DNA of 64,000 bases from Actinorugispora endophytica (lineage in GTDB: Bacteria; Actinomycetota; Actinomycetes; Streptosporangiales; Streptosporangiaceae). Each line of letters begins with the position of its first letter. Position 1 is the first letter of the stretch. The notes below the pieces were generated by a model. That model saw only the letters and a program-made list of their open reading frames with translations. It searched no databases and was not told the DNA's origin. Of the stretch, positions 33,970-41,632 are shown one piece after another. The stretch lies in the NCBI RefSeq assembly GCF_004363075.1, contig NZ_SNYN01000002.1, positions 1 to 64,000 on the forward strand, in the 5' to 3' direction. Both the position numbers and the translations under genes were made by a program.

Positions 33970-34478
33970 TTCTCGGTGAGCGACGCCTCCGACAGCCCCA
34001 CCAGGCCCAGCGGCAGGTGGTTGTGCATCAGCGCCAGCGGCTCCTCGCCCGCGTAGCGCAGCCGTTCCAGGAGGTACACCTCGGTGCCCGGGGGGACCTC
34101 CAGTGCCGCGGCGACGGCGTCCGGCGCGGGTTCCACGGCGAGGCGCAGCACCTCGGTGCGCGGGCGCTGCCCGGCGTGCGCCAGGTCGTCGTAGAGGCTG
34201 GACAGCTCGACCGGGCGGCGCACGCGGGGGGTCACGACCTGGGTGCCCACCCCGCGCCTGCGGACCAGCATCCCCCGGTCGACGAGGTACTCGATCGCGC
34301 GGCGCAGCGTGGGACGCGACAGGCCGAGCCGGTCGGCGAGCAGGATCTCGTTCTCCAGCCGCGTCCCGGCCGGGAGCTCGCCGGCCTGGATGCGCCGCTC
34401 CAGCTCCTGCGCGACCTGGAAGTACAGCGGGACAGGACTGCTCCGGTCGAGGGTGATCGACAGCGGTGACTCGGTCAC
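33738..34478 (-). CDS. GntR/HutC-type regulator with UTRA domain
   Basis: 246 residues: winged HTH at about 15-80 (PLYFQVAQELERRIQAGELPAGTRLENEILLADRLGLSRPTLRRAIEYL) and a UTRA ligand-binding domain to the end. GGAG precedes the GTG at 34478. It is divergent from iolG, with a TGTCTAGACA palindrome in the gap like the GTCTAGAC core bound by HutC-type GntR proteins such as DasR. It probably represses the inositol genes and is an iolR analogue. Its 3' end is the duplicated 249-bp segment, and its native terminator hairpin now lies beyond the cassette. Confidence 0.92.
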   Translation of the reverse strand: MTESPLSITLDRSSPVPLYFQVAQELERRIQAGELPAGTRLENEILLADRLGLSRPTLRRAIEYLVDRGMLVRRRGVGTQVVTPRVRRPVELSSLYDDLAHAGQRPRTEVLRLAVEPAPDAVAAALEVPPGTEVYLLERLRYAGEEPLALMHNHLPLGLVGLSEASLTENGLYTLLRAAGVNLKIASQSIGARGATAAEARALGEARGAPLLTMDRTVYDDIGRVVEAGSHVYRASRYTFELTLTS

Positions 34479-34529
34479 ACGTCTCCGTTCTGGTCGGACG
34501 GTTTCCCTTCAGTCTACGGGGCTCTTGCT

Positions 34530-34599
34530 GTTGACGGCATATTACGACGTGAATATGTCTAGACAAACTGTTGACAGGAAGTTTCGGGGAGGCGTACAA
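34530..34599. promoter_or_regulatory. iolG promoter region with GntR operator
   Basis: A perfect 10-bp palindrome TGTCTAGACA sits at 34556-34565, close to two possible -35 hexamers: TTGACG (34530-34535) and TTGACA (34571-34576). The palindrome matches the core of HutC-subfamily operators, so the adjacent GntR protein is the obvious ligand. The AT content is locally high. Confidence 0.6.
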
Positions 34600-34667
34600 A
34601 CGTCTTCGAGCCTGTGACCCACGGAACAGGCGAGTGAGACCCAGGTCAAACACGAAGGGGGAGAGCC

Positions 34668-35678
34668 ATGCGGATCGGTCTCGTCGGCGCGGGCAGGATC
34701 GGCGCGTCCCACGCCGCCGCCATCGCGGCCCGGCCCGAGGTCACCGAGCTGGTGGTGGCCGACGCCGACGGCGCCCGCGCCCGGGCGGTCGCCGCGGGCG
34801 TGGGCGCGCACGCCGTCGATAACGTCGAGACGCTGTTCGCCCCGGGGGCCGTGGACGGCCTCGTCATCACCGCGGCGACCGCCGCCCACCCCGGCCTGAT
34901 CCTCGCCGGGGTGCGCGCGGGCGTCCCGGTGTTCTGCGAGAAGCCGGTCGCGCCGGACGTCCCCGAGACCGTCGAGGTGCTGCGCGAGGTCGCCAAGCAC
35001 GACGTCCCCGTGCACATCGGCTTCATGCGCCGCTTCGACGAGGGCTACCGGCGGGCCCGGCGGGCGCTGCGCGACGGCGAGATCGGCACGCTGCACCGGG
35101 TGCACGCCGTCACCGCCGACGCCGCGCCCCCGCCCCCCGGGTACGTCCCGACGTCCGGCGGCATCTTCCGCGACTGCCACGTGCACGACTTCGACATTCT
35201 GCGCTGGGTCACCGGCCGCGAGGTCGAGGAGGTGTACGCCTACGGCGCCAACCGGGGGGCCGCCTACTTCGCCGAGGCCGGCGACGTCGACAACACCGCG
35301 GCGGTGCTGCGCATGGACGACGGGACCCTGGCCACCCTCCAGGGGTCCCGCTACAACGGCGGGGGCTACGACGTGCGCATGGAGCTGGCCGGCTCGGCGG
35401 GGACCATCGCCGTCGGCCTCGACGAGCGGACCCCGGTGGTCTCGGCCGAGTCCGGCGTCGACTTCCCGCGCGAGCGGCCGTGGCAGGAGTTCTGGTCCCG
35501 GTTCACCCCCGCCTACGAGGCGGAGATCGACGCCTTCGTCCGCATGGTCGCCGGCGACGGGACGAGCCCGTGCACCGTGGCCGACGCGCTGGAGGCCGTG
35601 CTCGTGGCGGACGCCGCCGACCGCTCGGCGCGCGAGGGGCGCCCGGTCCGGGTCGCCGAGGTCCGCCCCCGCCCGTGA
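34668..35678 (+). CDS. iolG: Inositol 2-dehydrogenase (Gfo/Idh/MocA)
   Basis: 336 residues. Rossmann fingerprint GLVGAGRIGASH at 4-15, the catalytic EKP lysine (Lys92, FCEKPVA) and the substrate motif HVHDFDILRW (about 169-178) that places the active-site Asp and His as in IolG proteins. It oxidises myo-inositol to scyllo-inosose with NAD. AAGGGGGAGAG precedes the ATG. It is divergent from the GntR regulator and alone on its transcript, since the next start downstream is truncated. Confidence 0.92.
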   Translation: MRIGLVGAGRIGASHAAAIAARPEVTELVVADADGARARAVAAGVGAHAVDNVETLFAPGAVDGLVITAATAAHPGLILAGVRAGVPVFCEKPVAPDVPETVEVLREVAKHDVPVHIGFMRRFDEGYRRARRALRDGEIGTLHRVHAVTADAAPPPPGYVPTSGGIFRDCHVHDFDILRWVTGREVEEVYAYGANRGAAYFAEAGDVDNTAAVLRMDDGTLATLQGSRYNGGGYDVRMELAGSAGTIAVGLDERTPVVSAESGVDFPRERPWQEFWSRFTPAYEAEIDAFVRMVAGDGTSPCTVADALEAVLVADAADRSAREGRPVRVAEVRPRP

Positions 35679-35715
35679 GAACCCCGCCGAACGAACCACT
35701 GAGAGGAGGAGCCCG

Positions 35716-35760
35716 ATGACCACCACCCCGAAGACGCCTTCAACGCCCCGGTTCCCGGGC
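35716..35760 (+). pseudogene. Orphan ribosome-binding site and start after iolG
   Basis: GAGAGGAGGAGCCCG precedes an ATG that opens MTTTPKTPSTPRFPG, 37 bp after the iolG stop, exactly as a second operon gene would begin. The frame then runs antisense through the LacI gene and yields a low-complexity Gly/His/Arg protein that is not credible. I read it as the 5' stub of a gene whose body was lost when the LacI gene or its 3' hairpin arrived; a short leader peptide is the alternative. Confidence 0.45.
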
Positions 35761-36804
35761 GCCCTCCCGGGGCGCGGCCGTGGTGCCGCGGACCACCAGC
35801 TCCGGGGCGAGCACGGTCTCCCGGAGGGCGGAAGACCGGTCCTCCAGCCGGTTCACCGCCGTGGCCACGGCGGCGGCGGCCATCCCGGGGACGTCCTGGC
35901 GCACCGTGGTCAGGTCGACGTGGGAGAGGCGGGCGACCGGGATGTCGTCGAAGCCGACCACGGAGACGTCCTCGGGCACCCGGACCCCCGCCCGCGAGAG
36001 CACGTCGAGGAGGCCCAGCGCGCACCGGTCGTTCCCGGCCAGCACGGCGGTCGGCAGCCGCTCCTCGGCGAGCAGCAGCCGGGCGGCCGCGGCGCCGGAC
36101 TCCTCGGTGTGGTCGCCGCGCAGCACCCGGACGAAGTCGCCCAGGCCGAGTCCGCGCATGGCGTCGCGGTAGCCGCGCCGCCGCTCCGCGGACCCGGCCC
36201 CGGTCCCGCCGTCGATGTGGGTGATCCGGCGGTGCCCCAGGCCGGCGAGGTGGCGCACCGCCAGGCGGACCCCCTTGGCCTCGGCGGTGTGCACGGTCTC
36301 CACGTCGGCGCCGGGGAACCGGCGGCCGACCGAGACCACCGGCGCCCGGCGCGCCGTCTCGCGAAGGAACGCCGGGTCGGTGTCCGGGCCGAGCAGGAGG
36401 AGCGCCTCGCAGCGGTGCCCGAGCAGCGCCTCGACCGCCGCGCGCACGTGCCGCGTCGGCGCCTGCGCCGAGAGCAGGATGTCGTACCCGAGCCGTTCGG
36501 CCTCGGGGTAGACCGCCTCGACCAGGTCGGCGTGGAAGGGGTTGTGCACGGTGAGCACGACCCCCAGCACCCGGCTGCGGCTGCTGGCCAGGACCCGTGC
36601 CGCGCTGTCGGGACGGTAGCCGAGCTCCTCGGCCGCGCGAAGCACCCTCTCCCGGGTGCGGGGGCTGGCGCCGGGGGCGTCGCGGAACACCAGCGACACC
36701 AGCGCGCGCGAGACCCCCACGCGCGCCGCGACGTCCTCCATGGTCGGGCGCCTGCCGCGACGCGGGTCCGCGTCGCGGCCCGGGCCGGGATCCGGACTGG
36801 GCAC
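35740..36804 (-). CDS. LacI-family regulator of the inositol operon
   Basis: 354 residues: LacI HTH with hinge (PTMEDVAARVGVSRALVSLVFRDAPGASPRTRERVLRAAEELGY, about 20-63) and a periplasmic-binding-like sensor domain (VVLTVHNPFHADLVEAVY ... VVGFDDIPVARLSHVDLTTV). I prefer the GTG at 36804, correctly spaced from AGGGAGG, over the GTG at 36810. It is divergent from iolC; the palindrome in the gap is LacI-like. Its stop overlaps the truncated start after iolG. Confidence 0.92.
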   Translation of the reverse strand: MPSPDPGPGRDADPRRGRRPTMEDVAARVGVSRALVSLVFRDAPGASPRTRERVLRAAEELGYRPDSAARVLASSRSRVLGVVLTVHNPFHADLVEAVYPEAERLGYDILLSAQAPTRHVRAAVEALLGHRCEALLLLGPDTDPAFLRETARRAPVVSVGRRFPGADVETVHTAEAKGVRLAVRHLAGLGHRRITHIDGGTGAGSAERRRGYRDAMRGLGLGDFVRVLRGDHTEESGAAAARLLLAEERLPTAVLAGNDRCALGLLDVLSRAGVRVPEDVSVVGFDDIPVARLSHVDLTTVRQDVPGMAAAAVATAVNRLEDRSSALRETVLAPELVVRGTTAAPREGAREPGR

Positions 36805-36856
36805 GCTCACCTCCCTCTCTCGTTTCCCCGCCCCTCCGTGGGAACGGGGCCGAGGC

Positions 36857-36921
36857 TTGACACTTACTTGTGACTCAGCTCACCATAGCTGGAACTGGAG
36901 CGCTCTACTAGAGCGCTCCAG
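36857..36921. promoter_or_regulatory. iolC promoter with 27-bp palindromic operator
   Basis: TTGACA at 36857-36862 is a good -35; the -10 is not clear. Downstream, 36895-36921 is a perfect palindrome with 13-bp arms CTGGAGCGCTCTA around a single C. It contains two GAGCGCTC cores, the centre seen in actinobacterial LacI operators such as that of CelR. Binding downstream of the -35 region would block transcription of the iolC operon. Confidence 0.7.
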
Positions 36922-36995
36922 GGGCCAAGGTGACCGCATCAGGAAACCGCGCCGGACGACCGCCGCCGGTGCGCAGCCAACCAAAGGAGGTTCGA

Positions 36996-37976
36996 GTGGA
37001 AGCCAGTGACCGCCGACGCGCCGACGGCCCCTTCGAGGTCGTCACCATGGGCCGCGTGGGCGTCGACATCTACCCCGAGCAGGTCGGTGTCGGTCTGGAT
37101 CGGGTGCGGTCCTTCGGAAAGTTCCTCGGGGGCAGCGCGACCAACGTCGCGGTGGCCGCGGCCCGCCACGGCCGCAGGACCGCGCTGATCACCCGCACCG
37201 GGGACGACCCCTTCGGCCGGTTCGTGCACCGGGCGCTGGAGGGCTTCGGCGTGGACGACCGGTTCGTCTCCGCCGTGCCCGGCCTGCCCACCCCGGTGAC
37301 GTTCTGCGAGATCCTCCCGCCCGACGACTTCCCCCTGTACTTCTACGGCCGCCTGCCCAAGGCCCCCGACCTGGAGGTCCACGGCTCCGAACTGGACCTG
37401 GACGCCGTCCGCGAGGCCCGCGTGTTCTGGGTGACCGTCACCGGCCTGTGCCAGGAGCCGAGCCGCTCGGCCACCCTGGACGCCCTCAAGGCGCGCGACG
37501 GCGGCATCACCGTCATCGACCTGGACTACCGGCCGGTGTTCTGGGAGTCCCGCGAGGAGGCCCGCCGCCGGGTCCGCGAGGCGCTGCCCTACGCGACCGT
37601 CGCGGCGGGCAACCTCGACGAGTGGCTGACCGCCGTCGGCACGTCGGACCCGTACGAGGCCGCTGCGGCGGCCCGGGACCTCGGAGTCGACCTCGCGATC
37701 GTCAAGCAGGGGCCCGAGGGCGTGCTCGCCGTCGACGGCACCGGGGCGGTCGAGGTGCCGCCGGTCCCGGTCGAGGTCGTCAACGGGCTCGGCGCGGGCG
37801 ACGCCTTCGGGGGCGCCCTGTGCCACGGCCTGCTCTCGGGCTGGGACACCGGACGCGTCATGCGGTTCGCCAACGCGGCGGGCGCCATCGTGGCCTCCCG
37901 CCTGTCGTGCTCGGACGCGATGCCGACATCGGACGAGGTCGAGACCGTGATGAGTGGAGAGCGCGATGCTGGCTGA
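36996..37976 (+). CDS. iolC: 5-dehydro-2-deoxygluconokinase
   Basis: 326 residues, PfkB family: GGSATNVAVAAARHG near the N-terminus and the anion hole/catalytic base GAGD at 266-269 (Asp269). It phosphorylates 5-dehydro-2-deoxygluconate in the inositol pathway. AAAGGAGG is ideally spaced before the GTG at 36996. It heads a long operon and overlaps the following aldolase gene by 11 bp. Confidence 0.94.
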   Translation: MEASDRRRADGPFEVVTMGRVGVDIYPEQVGVGLDRVRSFGKFLGGSATNVAVAAARHGRRTALITRTGDDPFGRFVHRALEGFGVDDRFVSAVPGLPTPVTFCEILPPDDFPLYFYGRLPKAPDLEVHGSELDLDAVREARVFWVTVTGLCQEPSRSATLDALKARDGGITVIDLDYRPVFWESREEARRRVREALPYATVAAGNLDEWLTAVGTSDPYEAAAAARDLGVDLAIVKQGPEGVLAVDGTGAVEVPPVPVEVVNGLGAGDAFGGALCHGLLSGWDTGRVMRFANAAGAIVASRLSCSDAMPTSDEVETVMSGERDAG

Positions 37977-38841
37977 CCGACTGCGCGACATCGTCGAGAC
38001 GCGCGTGCACAACCCCGGCGCGATCGCCGAGGCGGCCGCGCGCCGGGTGCGCGCCACCTCCCTGGTCGGCCCGACCGGGAAGGCGATGATCGTCGCGGCC
38101 GACCACACCGCCCGGGGGGCGCTGCGCGCGGGCGACCGGCCGATGGCCATGGCCGACCGGGCCGACCTGCTGGACCGGCTGTGCGCCGCGCTGGCCAGAC
38201 CGGGGGTCACCGGCGTCCTGGGCACCGCCGACATCCTGGACGACCTGCTGCTCCTGGGCGTCCTGGACGGCAAGAACGTCTTCGGCTCGATGAACCGGGG
38301 CGGGCTCACGGGAGCGTCCTGGGAGATCGACGACCGGTTCACCGGCTACGACGCCGAGACCATCACCAGGATGGGCTTCGACGGCGGCAAGATGCTGCTG
38401 CGCGTCGACTACGACGACGCGCGCACCGCGCCGGCCCTGGAGAGCTGCGCCCGCGCCGTCAACGAGCTCAACGACGCCAGGGTCATGGCCATGGTCGAGC
38501 CCTTCGTCGCGCGCCGGGTCGACGGGGCGGTGCGCAACGACCTCTCACCCGACTCCGTGGTCACGTCCGTCGCCATCGCCTCGGGGCTCGGCCGCGCCTC
38601 CGCCTACACCTGGCTCAAGGTGCCGGTGGTGGACGAGATGGAGCGCGTCACGGCCGCCACCACGCTGCCGACCCTGCTGCTCGGCGGCGAGCTGACGGGC
38701 GACCCCGACGCCGCGTACACCCGCTGGGGCGAGGCGCTCAGGCTCCCCGGGGTCAAGGGGCTCGCCGTGGGCCGCTCCCTGCTCTACCCGGCCGACGACG
38801 ACGTCGTCGGCGCCGTCGACACCGCTGCGGGGCTGCTGTGA
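37966..38841 (+). CDS. Class I aldolase-like protein of the inositol pathway (Cgl0158 type)
   Basis: 291 residues, a (beta/alpha)8-barrel of the DeoC/FbaB-like group. KAMIVAADHTARG (about 43-55), GGKMLLRVDY and TWLKVPVV (lysine near 221, a candidate Schiff-base residue) are visible. In actinobacterial iol clusters this gene takes the place of IolJ, splitting 2-deoxy-5-keto-gluconate-6-phosphate to dihydroxyacetone phosphate and malonate semialdehyde; that role is inferred from context. The ATG overlaps iolC; GGAGA precedes it. Confidence 0.82.
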   Translation: MLADRLRDIVETRVHNPGAIAEAAARRVRATSLVGPTGKAMIVAADHTARGALRAGDRPMAMADRADLLDRLCAALARPGVTGVLGTADILDDLLLLGVLDGKNVFGSMNRGGLTGASWEIDDRFTGYDAETITRMGFDGGKMLLRVDYDDARTAPALESCARAVNELNDARVMAMVEPFVARRVDGAVRNDLSPDSVVTSVAIASGLGRASAYTWLKVPVVDEMERVTAATTLPTLLLGGELTGDPDAAYTRWGEALRLPGVKGLAVGRSLLYPADDDVVGAVDTAAGLL

Positions 38842-39725
38842 CCGAGACGCGAACCCACCACCTGCCCGCCGGGAGCACCGCCACCGGGCCGTACCCGACC
38901 GTGGTCACCCCCGAGTCCGCGGGCTGGGACTACTCCGGGCTGAAGGTCCTCGAACTCGCCCCGGGCGGGGCCGTCGAGATCGACACCGGCGACGCCGAGA
39001 CCCTGGTGCTGCCCCTGGCGGGCGGCTGCGCCGTCGCCTGCGACGGCGAGGTCTTCGAACTCCGGGGCCGCGACGACGTGTTCTCCCGCGTCACCGACTT
39101 CGCGTACCTGCCGCGCGACGCCCGCGCCACCGTGCGCAGCGCCTCGGGCGGCCGGTTCGCGCTGCCGTCGGCCCGCTGCGAGCGGCGGCTGGCCGCCCGC
39201 TACGGCCCGGCCGAGGACGTCCCGGTCGAGCTGCGCGGCGCCGGGCAGTGCAGCCGCCAGGTGAACAACTTCTGCACCCCCCAGACGTTCGACGCGGACC
39301 GGCTGATCGCCTGCGAGGTCCTGACGCCCGGCGCGAACTGGTCCTCCTACCCGCCGCACAAGCACGACGAGGCCACCGCGACCGAGTGCGCGCTGGAGGA
39401 GGTCTACTACTTCGAGATCGCCCCCGGGCCGGAGGGCCCCGGAGTCGCCTACCAGCGGGTCTACGGCACCCCCGACCGGCCGGCCGACGTCATGGCGGAG
39501 GTGCGGGGCGGGGACGTGGTGCTCATCCCGCACGGCTGGCACGGCCCGTCCATGGCCGCGCCCGGATACGACCTCTACTACCTGAACGTCATGGCGGGCC
39601 CCGGCGCCGAGCGCGCCTGGCTCATCCGCGACGACCCCGCCCACGGCTGGATCCGCCGGACGTGGGCCGACCAGGACGTCGACCCCCGCCTCCCGCTGTG
39701 CACGGCTGACGGAAGGAAAAGGTGA
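38838..39725 (+). CDS. iolB: 5-deoxy-glucuronate isomerase
   Basis: 295 residues, bicupin fold. The metal-binding block SYPPHKHDEATATECALEEVYYFEI (about 170-194) and a C-terminal cupin (GDVVLIPHGWHGPSMAAPGYDLYYLNVMAG) identify IolB. It isomerises 5-deoxy-glucuronate to 5-dehydro-2-deoxygluconate. Its GTG overlaps the aldolase stop by four bases and its own TGA overlaps the iolD start. Confidence 0.95.
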   Translation: MTETRTHHLPAGSTATGPYPTVVTPESAGWDYSGLKVLELAPGGAVEIDTGDAETLVLPLAGGCAVACDGEVFELRGRDDVFSRVTDFAYLPRDARATVRSASGGRFALPSARCERRLAARYGPAEDVPVELRGAGQCSRQVNNFCTPQTFDADRLIACEVLTPGANWSSYPPHKHDEATATECALEEVYYFEIAPGPEGPGVAYQRVYGTPDRPADVMAEVRGGDVVLIPHGWHGPSMAAPGYDLYYLNVMAGPGAERAWLIRDDPAHGWIRRTWADQDVDPRLPLCTADGRKR

Positions 39726-41611
39726 ACGCGGTGACCGAGACCGTCCGGCTGACGACCGCCCAGGCGCTGGTGCGCTTCCTGGCGGCGCAGTACTCCGAGC
39801 GCGACGGCGTCGAGCAGCGGCTGATTCCCGCGGTGTGGGGCATCTTCGGCCACGGCAACGTCGCCGGGATCGGCCAGGCGCTGTTGCAGGCCGCCACCAC
39901 CGGCGACGCCGACCTGCCCTACCACCTGGCCCGCAACGAGCAGGGCATGGTGCACGCCTCGGTCGGCTTCGCCAAGATGCGCGACCGGCTCCAGACGTTC
40001 GCCTGCACCGCCTCCACCGGCCCGGGCTCCACCAACATGGTCACCGGCGCGGCGCTGGCCACCACCAACCGCATCCCGGTGCTGCTGCTTCCCAGCGACA
40101 TGTTCGCCACCCGCGCCCCCGACCCCGTGCTCCAGCAGCTGGAGGACGCCCGCGCCGGGGACGTCAGCGTCAACGACGCGTTCCGCCCGGTGTCCAAGTA
40201 CTGGGACCGCGTCACCCGCCCCGAGCAGCTCGTCCCGGCCGCCCTGGCCGCGATGCGGGTGCTCACCGACCCGGTCGAGACCGGCGCGGTCACCCTGTGC
40301 CTGCCCCAGGACGTGCAGGCCGAGGCCCACGACTGGCCGGCCGGGTTCTTCCGCAGGCGCGTCTGGCACGTCGACCGCCCCCAGCCCGACCCGGCGGCCG
40401 TGGCCCGCGCGGCCGAGGCGCTGCGCGGCGCGCGGCGGCCGCTGATCGTCGCCGGGGGCGGGGTCGTGTACTCCGGGGCGATGGCGGAGCTGCGCGCGTT
40501 CGCCGACGCCACCGGTGTCCCGGTGGCCGACACCCACGCGGGCAAGGGCGCGCTGGCCTGGGACCACCCGTGCGCGGTCGGCGGACTCGGCTCCACCGGG
40601 ACCGGCGCCGCCAACACGCTGGCCCGCGAGGCCGACGTGGTGCTCGGCATCGGCACCCGCTACAGCGACTTCACCACCGCGAGCCACACGGTCTTCGGCG
40701 ACCCCGACGTCCGGTTCGTCAACCTCAACGTCGCCCGCCTGGACGCGGCCAAGCACTCGGCCGTCCAGCTGGTCGCCGACGCCCGCGCCGGACTGGAGGC
40801 GCTGGGCGCGGAACTGGCCGGATGGCGGGCCGACGCCGGACACCGGCGGCGCGCCCGGGGGCTGGCCGAGGAGTGGGCGCGCGTCACCGACGCGTGCTAC
40901 CGCGTCGAGCACGGGCCGCTGCCCGCCCAGACGGCCGTCCTGGGCGCCCTCAACGAGACCCTCGACCCGCGCGACGTGGTGATCAACGCCGCCGGGAGCA
41001 TGCCCGGCGACCTGCAGATGCTGTGGCGAGCCAGCGACCCCAAGGCCTACCACGTGGAGTACGCCTACTCCTGCATGGGCTACGAGATCGCCAGCGGCAC
41101 CGGCGTCAAGATGGCCGACCCGAGCCGCGAGGTGGTGGTCCTGGTCGGCGACGGGTCCTACCTGATGATGGCGCAGGAGATCGCGACCATGGTCTCCGAG
41201 GGGATCAAGGTGATCATCGTCGTGGTGCAGAACCACGGCTTCGCCTCGATCGGCTCGCTGTCGGACTCCCTGGGATCGCAGCGCTTCGGCACCGCCTACC
41301 GCTACCGCGACACCGAGAGCGGGCTGCTCGACGGCGGCGTGCTGCCCGTCGACCTGGCCGCCAACGCCGCCAGCCTCGGCGCCCGGGTCATCCGCGCCGA
41401 GGGGGTCGAGGAGTTCCGCGAGGCCGTCGAACGCGCCAAGGCCGCCGACACCACCACCGTCGTGCACGTCGAGACCGACCTGTACGGCCCCAACCCGCCC
41501 TCGCAGGGCTGGTGGGACGTGCCGGTGAGCGAGGTCTCGGACCTGGAGAGCACGCGCCGGGCCCACGCCGCCTACACCGACGCCAAGCGGACCCAGCGAC
41601 ACTACCTGTGA
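39722..41611 (+). CDS. iolD: 3D-trihydroxycyclohexane-1,2-dione hydrolase
   Basis: 629 residues, ThDP-dependent. N-terminal pyrimidine-binding domain (GIFGHGNVAGIGQAL, RNEQGMVHASVGFAK), central domain, and C-terminal ThDP site (VVLVGDGSYLMMAQEIATM, then IVVVQNHGFASIGSL). It opens the ring of the diketo-inositol to 5-deoxy-glucuronate. The GTG at 39722 overlaps iolB; a GTG nine bases on is an alternative. Confidence 0.95.
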   Translation: MNAVTETVRLTTAQALVRFLAAQYSERDGVEQRLIPAVWGIFGHGNVAGIGQALLQAATTGDADLPYHLARNEQGMVHASVGFAKMRDRLQTFACTASTGPGSTNMVTGAALATTNRIPVLLLPSDMFATRAPDPVLQQLEDARAGDVSVNDAFRPVSKYWDRVTRPEQLVPAALAAMRVLTDPVETGAVTLCLPQDVQAEAHDWPAGFFRRRVWHVDRPQPDPAAVARAAEALRGARRPLIVAGGGVVYSGAMAELRAFADATGVPVADTHAGKGALAWDHPCAVGGLGSTGTGAANTLAREADVVLGIGTRYSDFTTASHTVFGDPDVRFVNLNVARLDAAKHSAVQLVADARAGLEALGAELAGWRADAGHRRRARGLAEEWARVTDACYRVEHGPLPAQTAVLGALNETLDPRDVVINAAGSMPGDLQMLWRASDPKAYHVEYAYSCMGYEIASGTGVKMADPSREVVVLVGDGSYLMMAQEIATMVSEGIKVIIVVVQNHGFASIGSLSDSLGSQRFGTAYRYRDTESGLLDGGVLPVDLAANAASLGARVIRAEGVEEFREAVERAKAADTTTVVHVETDLYGPNPPSQGWWDVPVSEVSDLESTRRAHAAYTDAKRTQRHYL

Positions 41612-41632
41612 CACTCCCTACGGAGGAAGAAA

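Noticed and set aside
35716-36873. 385-residue frame after iolG as a real gene
   Set aside because: Antisense to the LacI gene for almost its full length and low-complexity; only the start signal is of interest.
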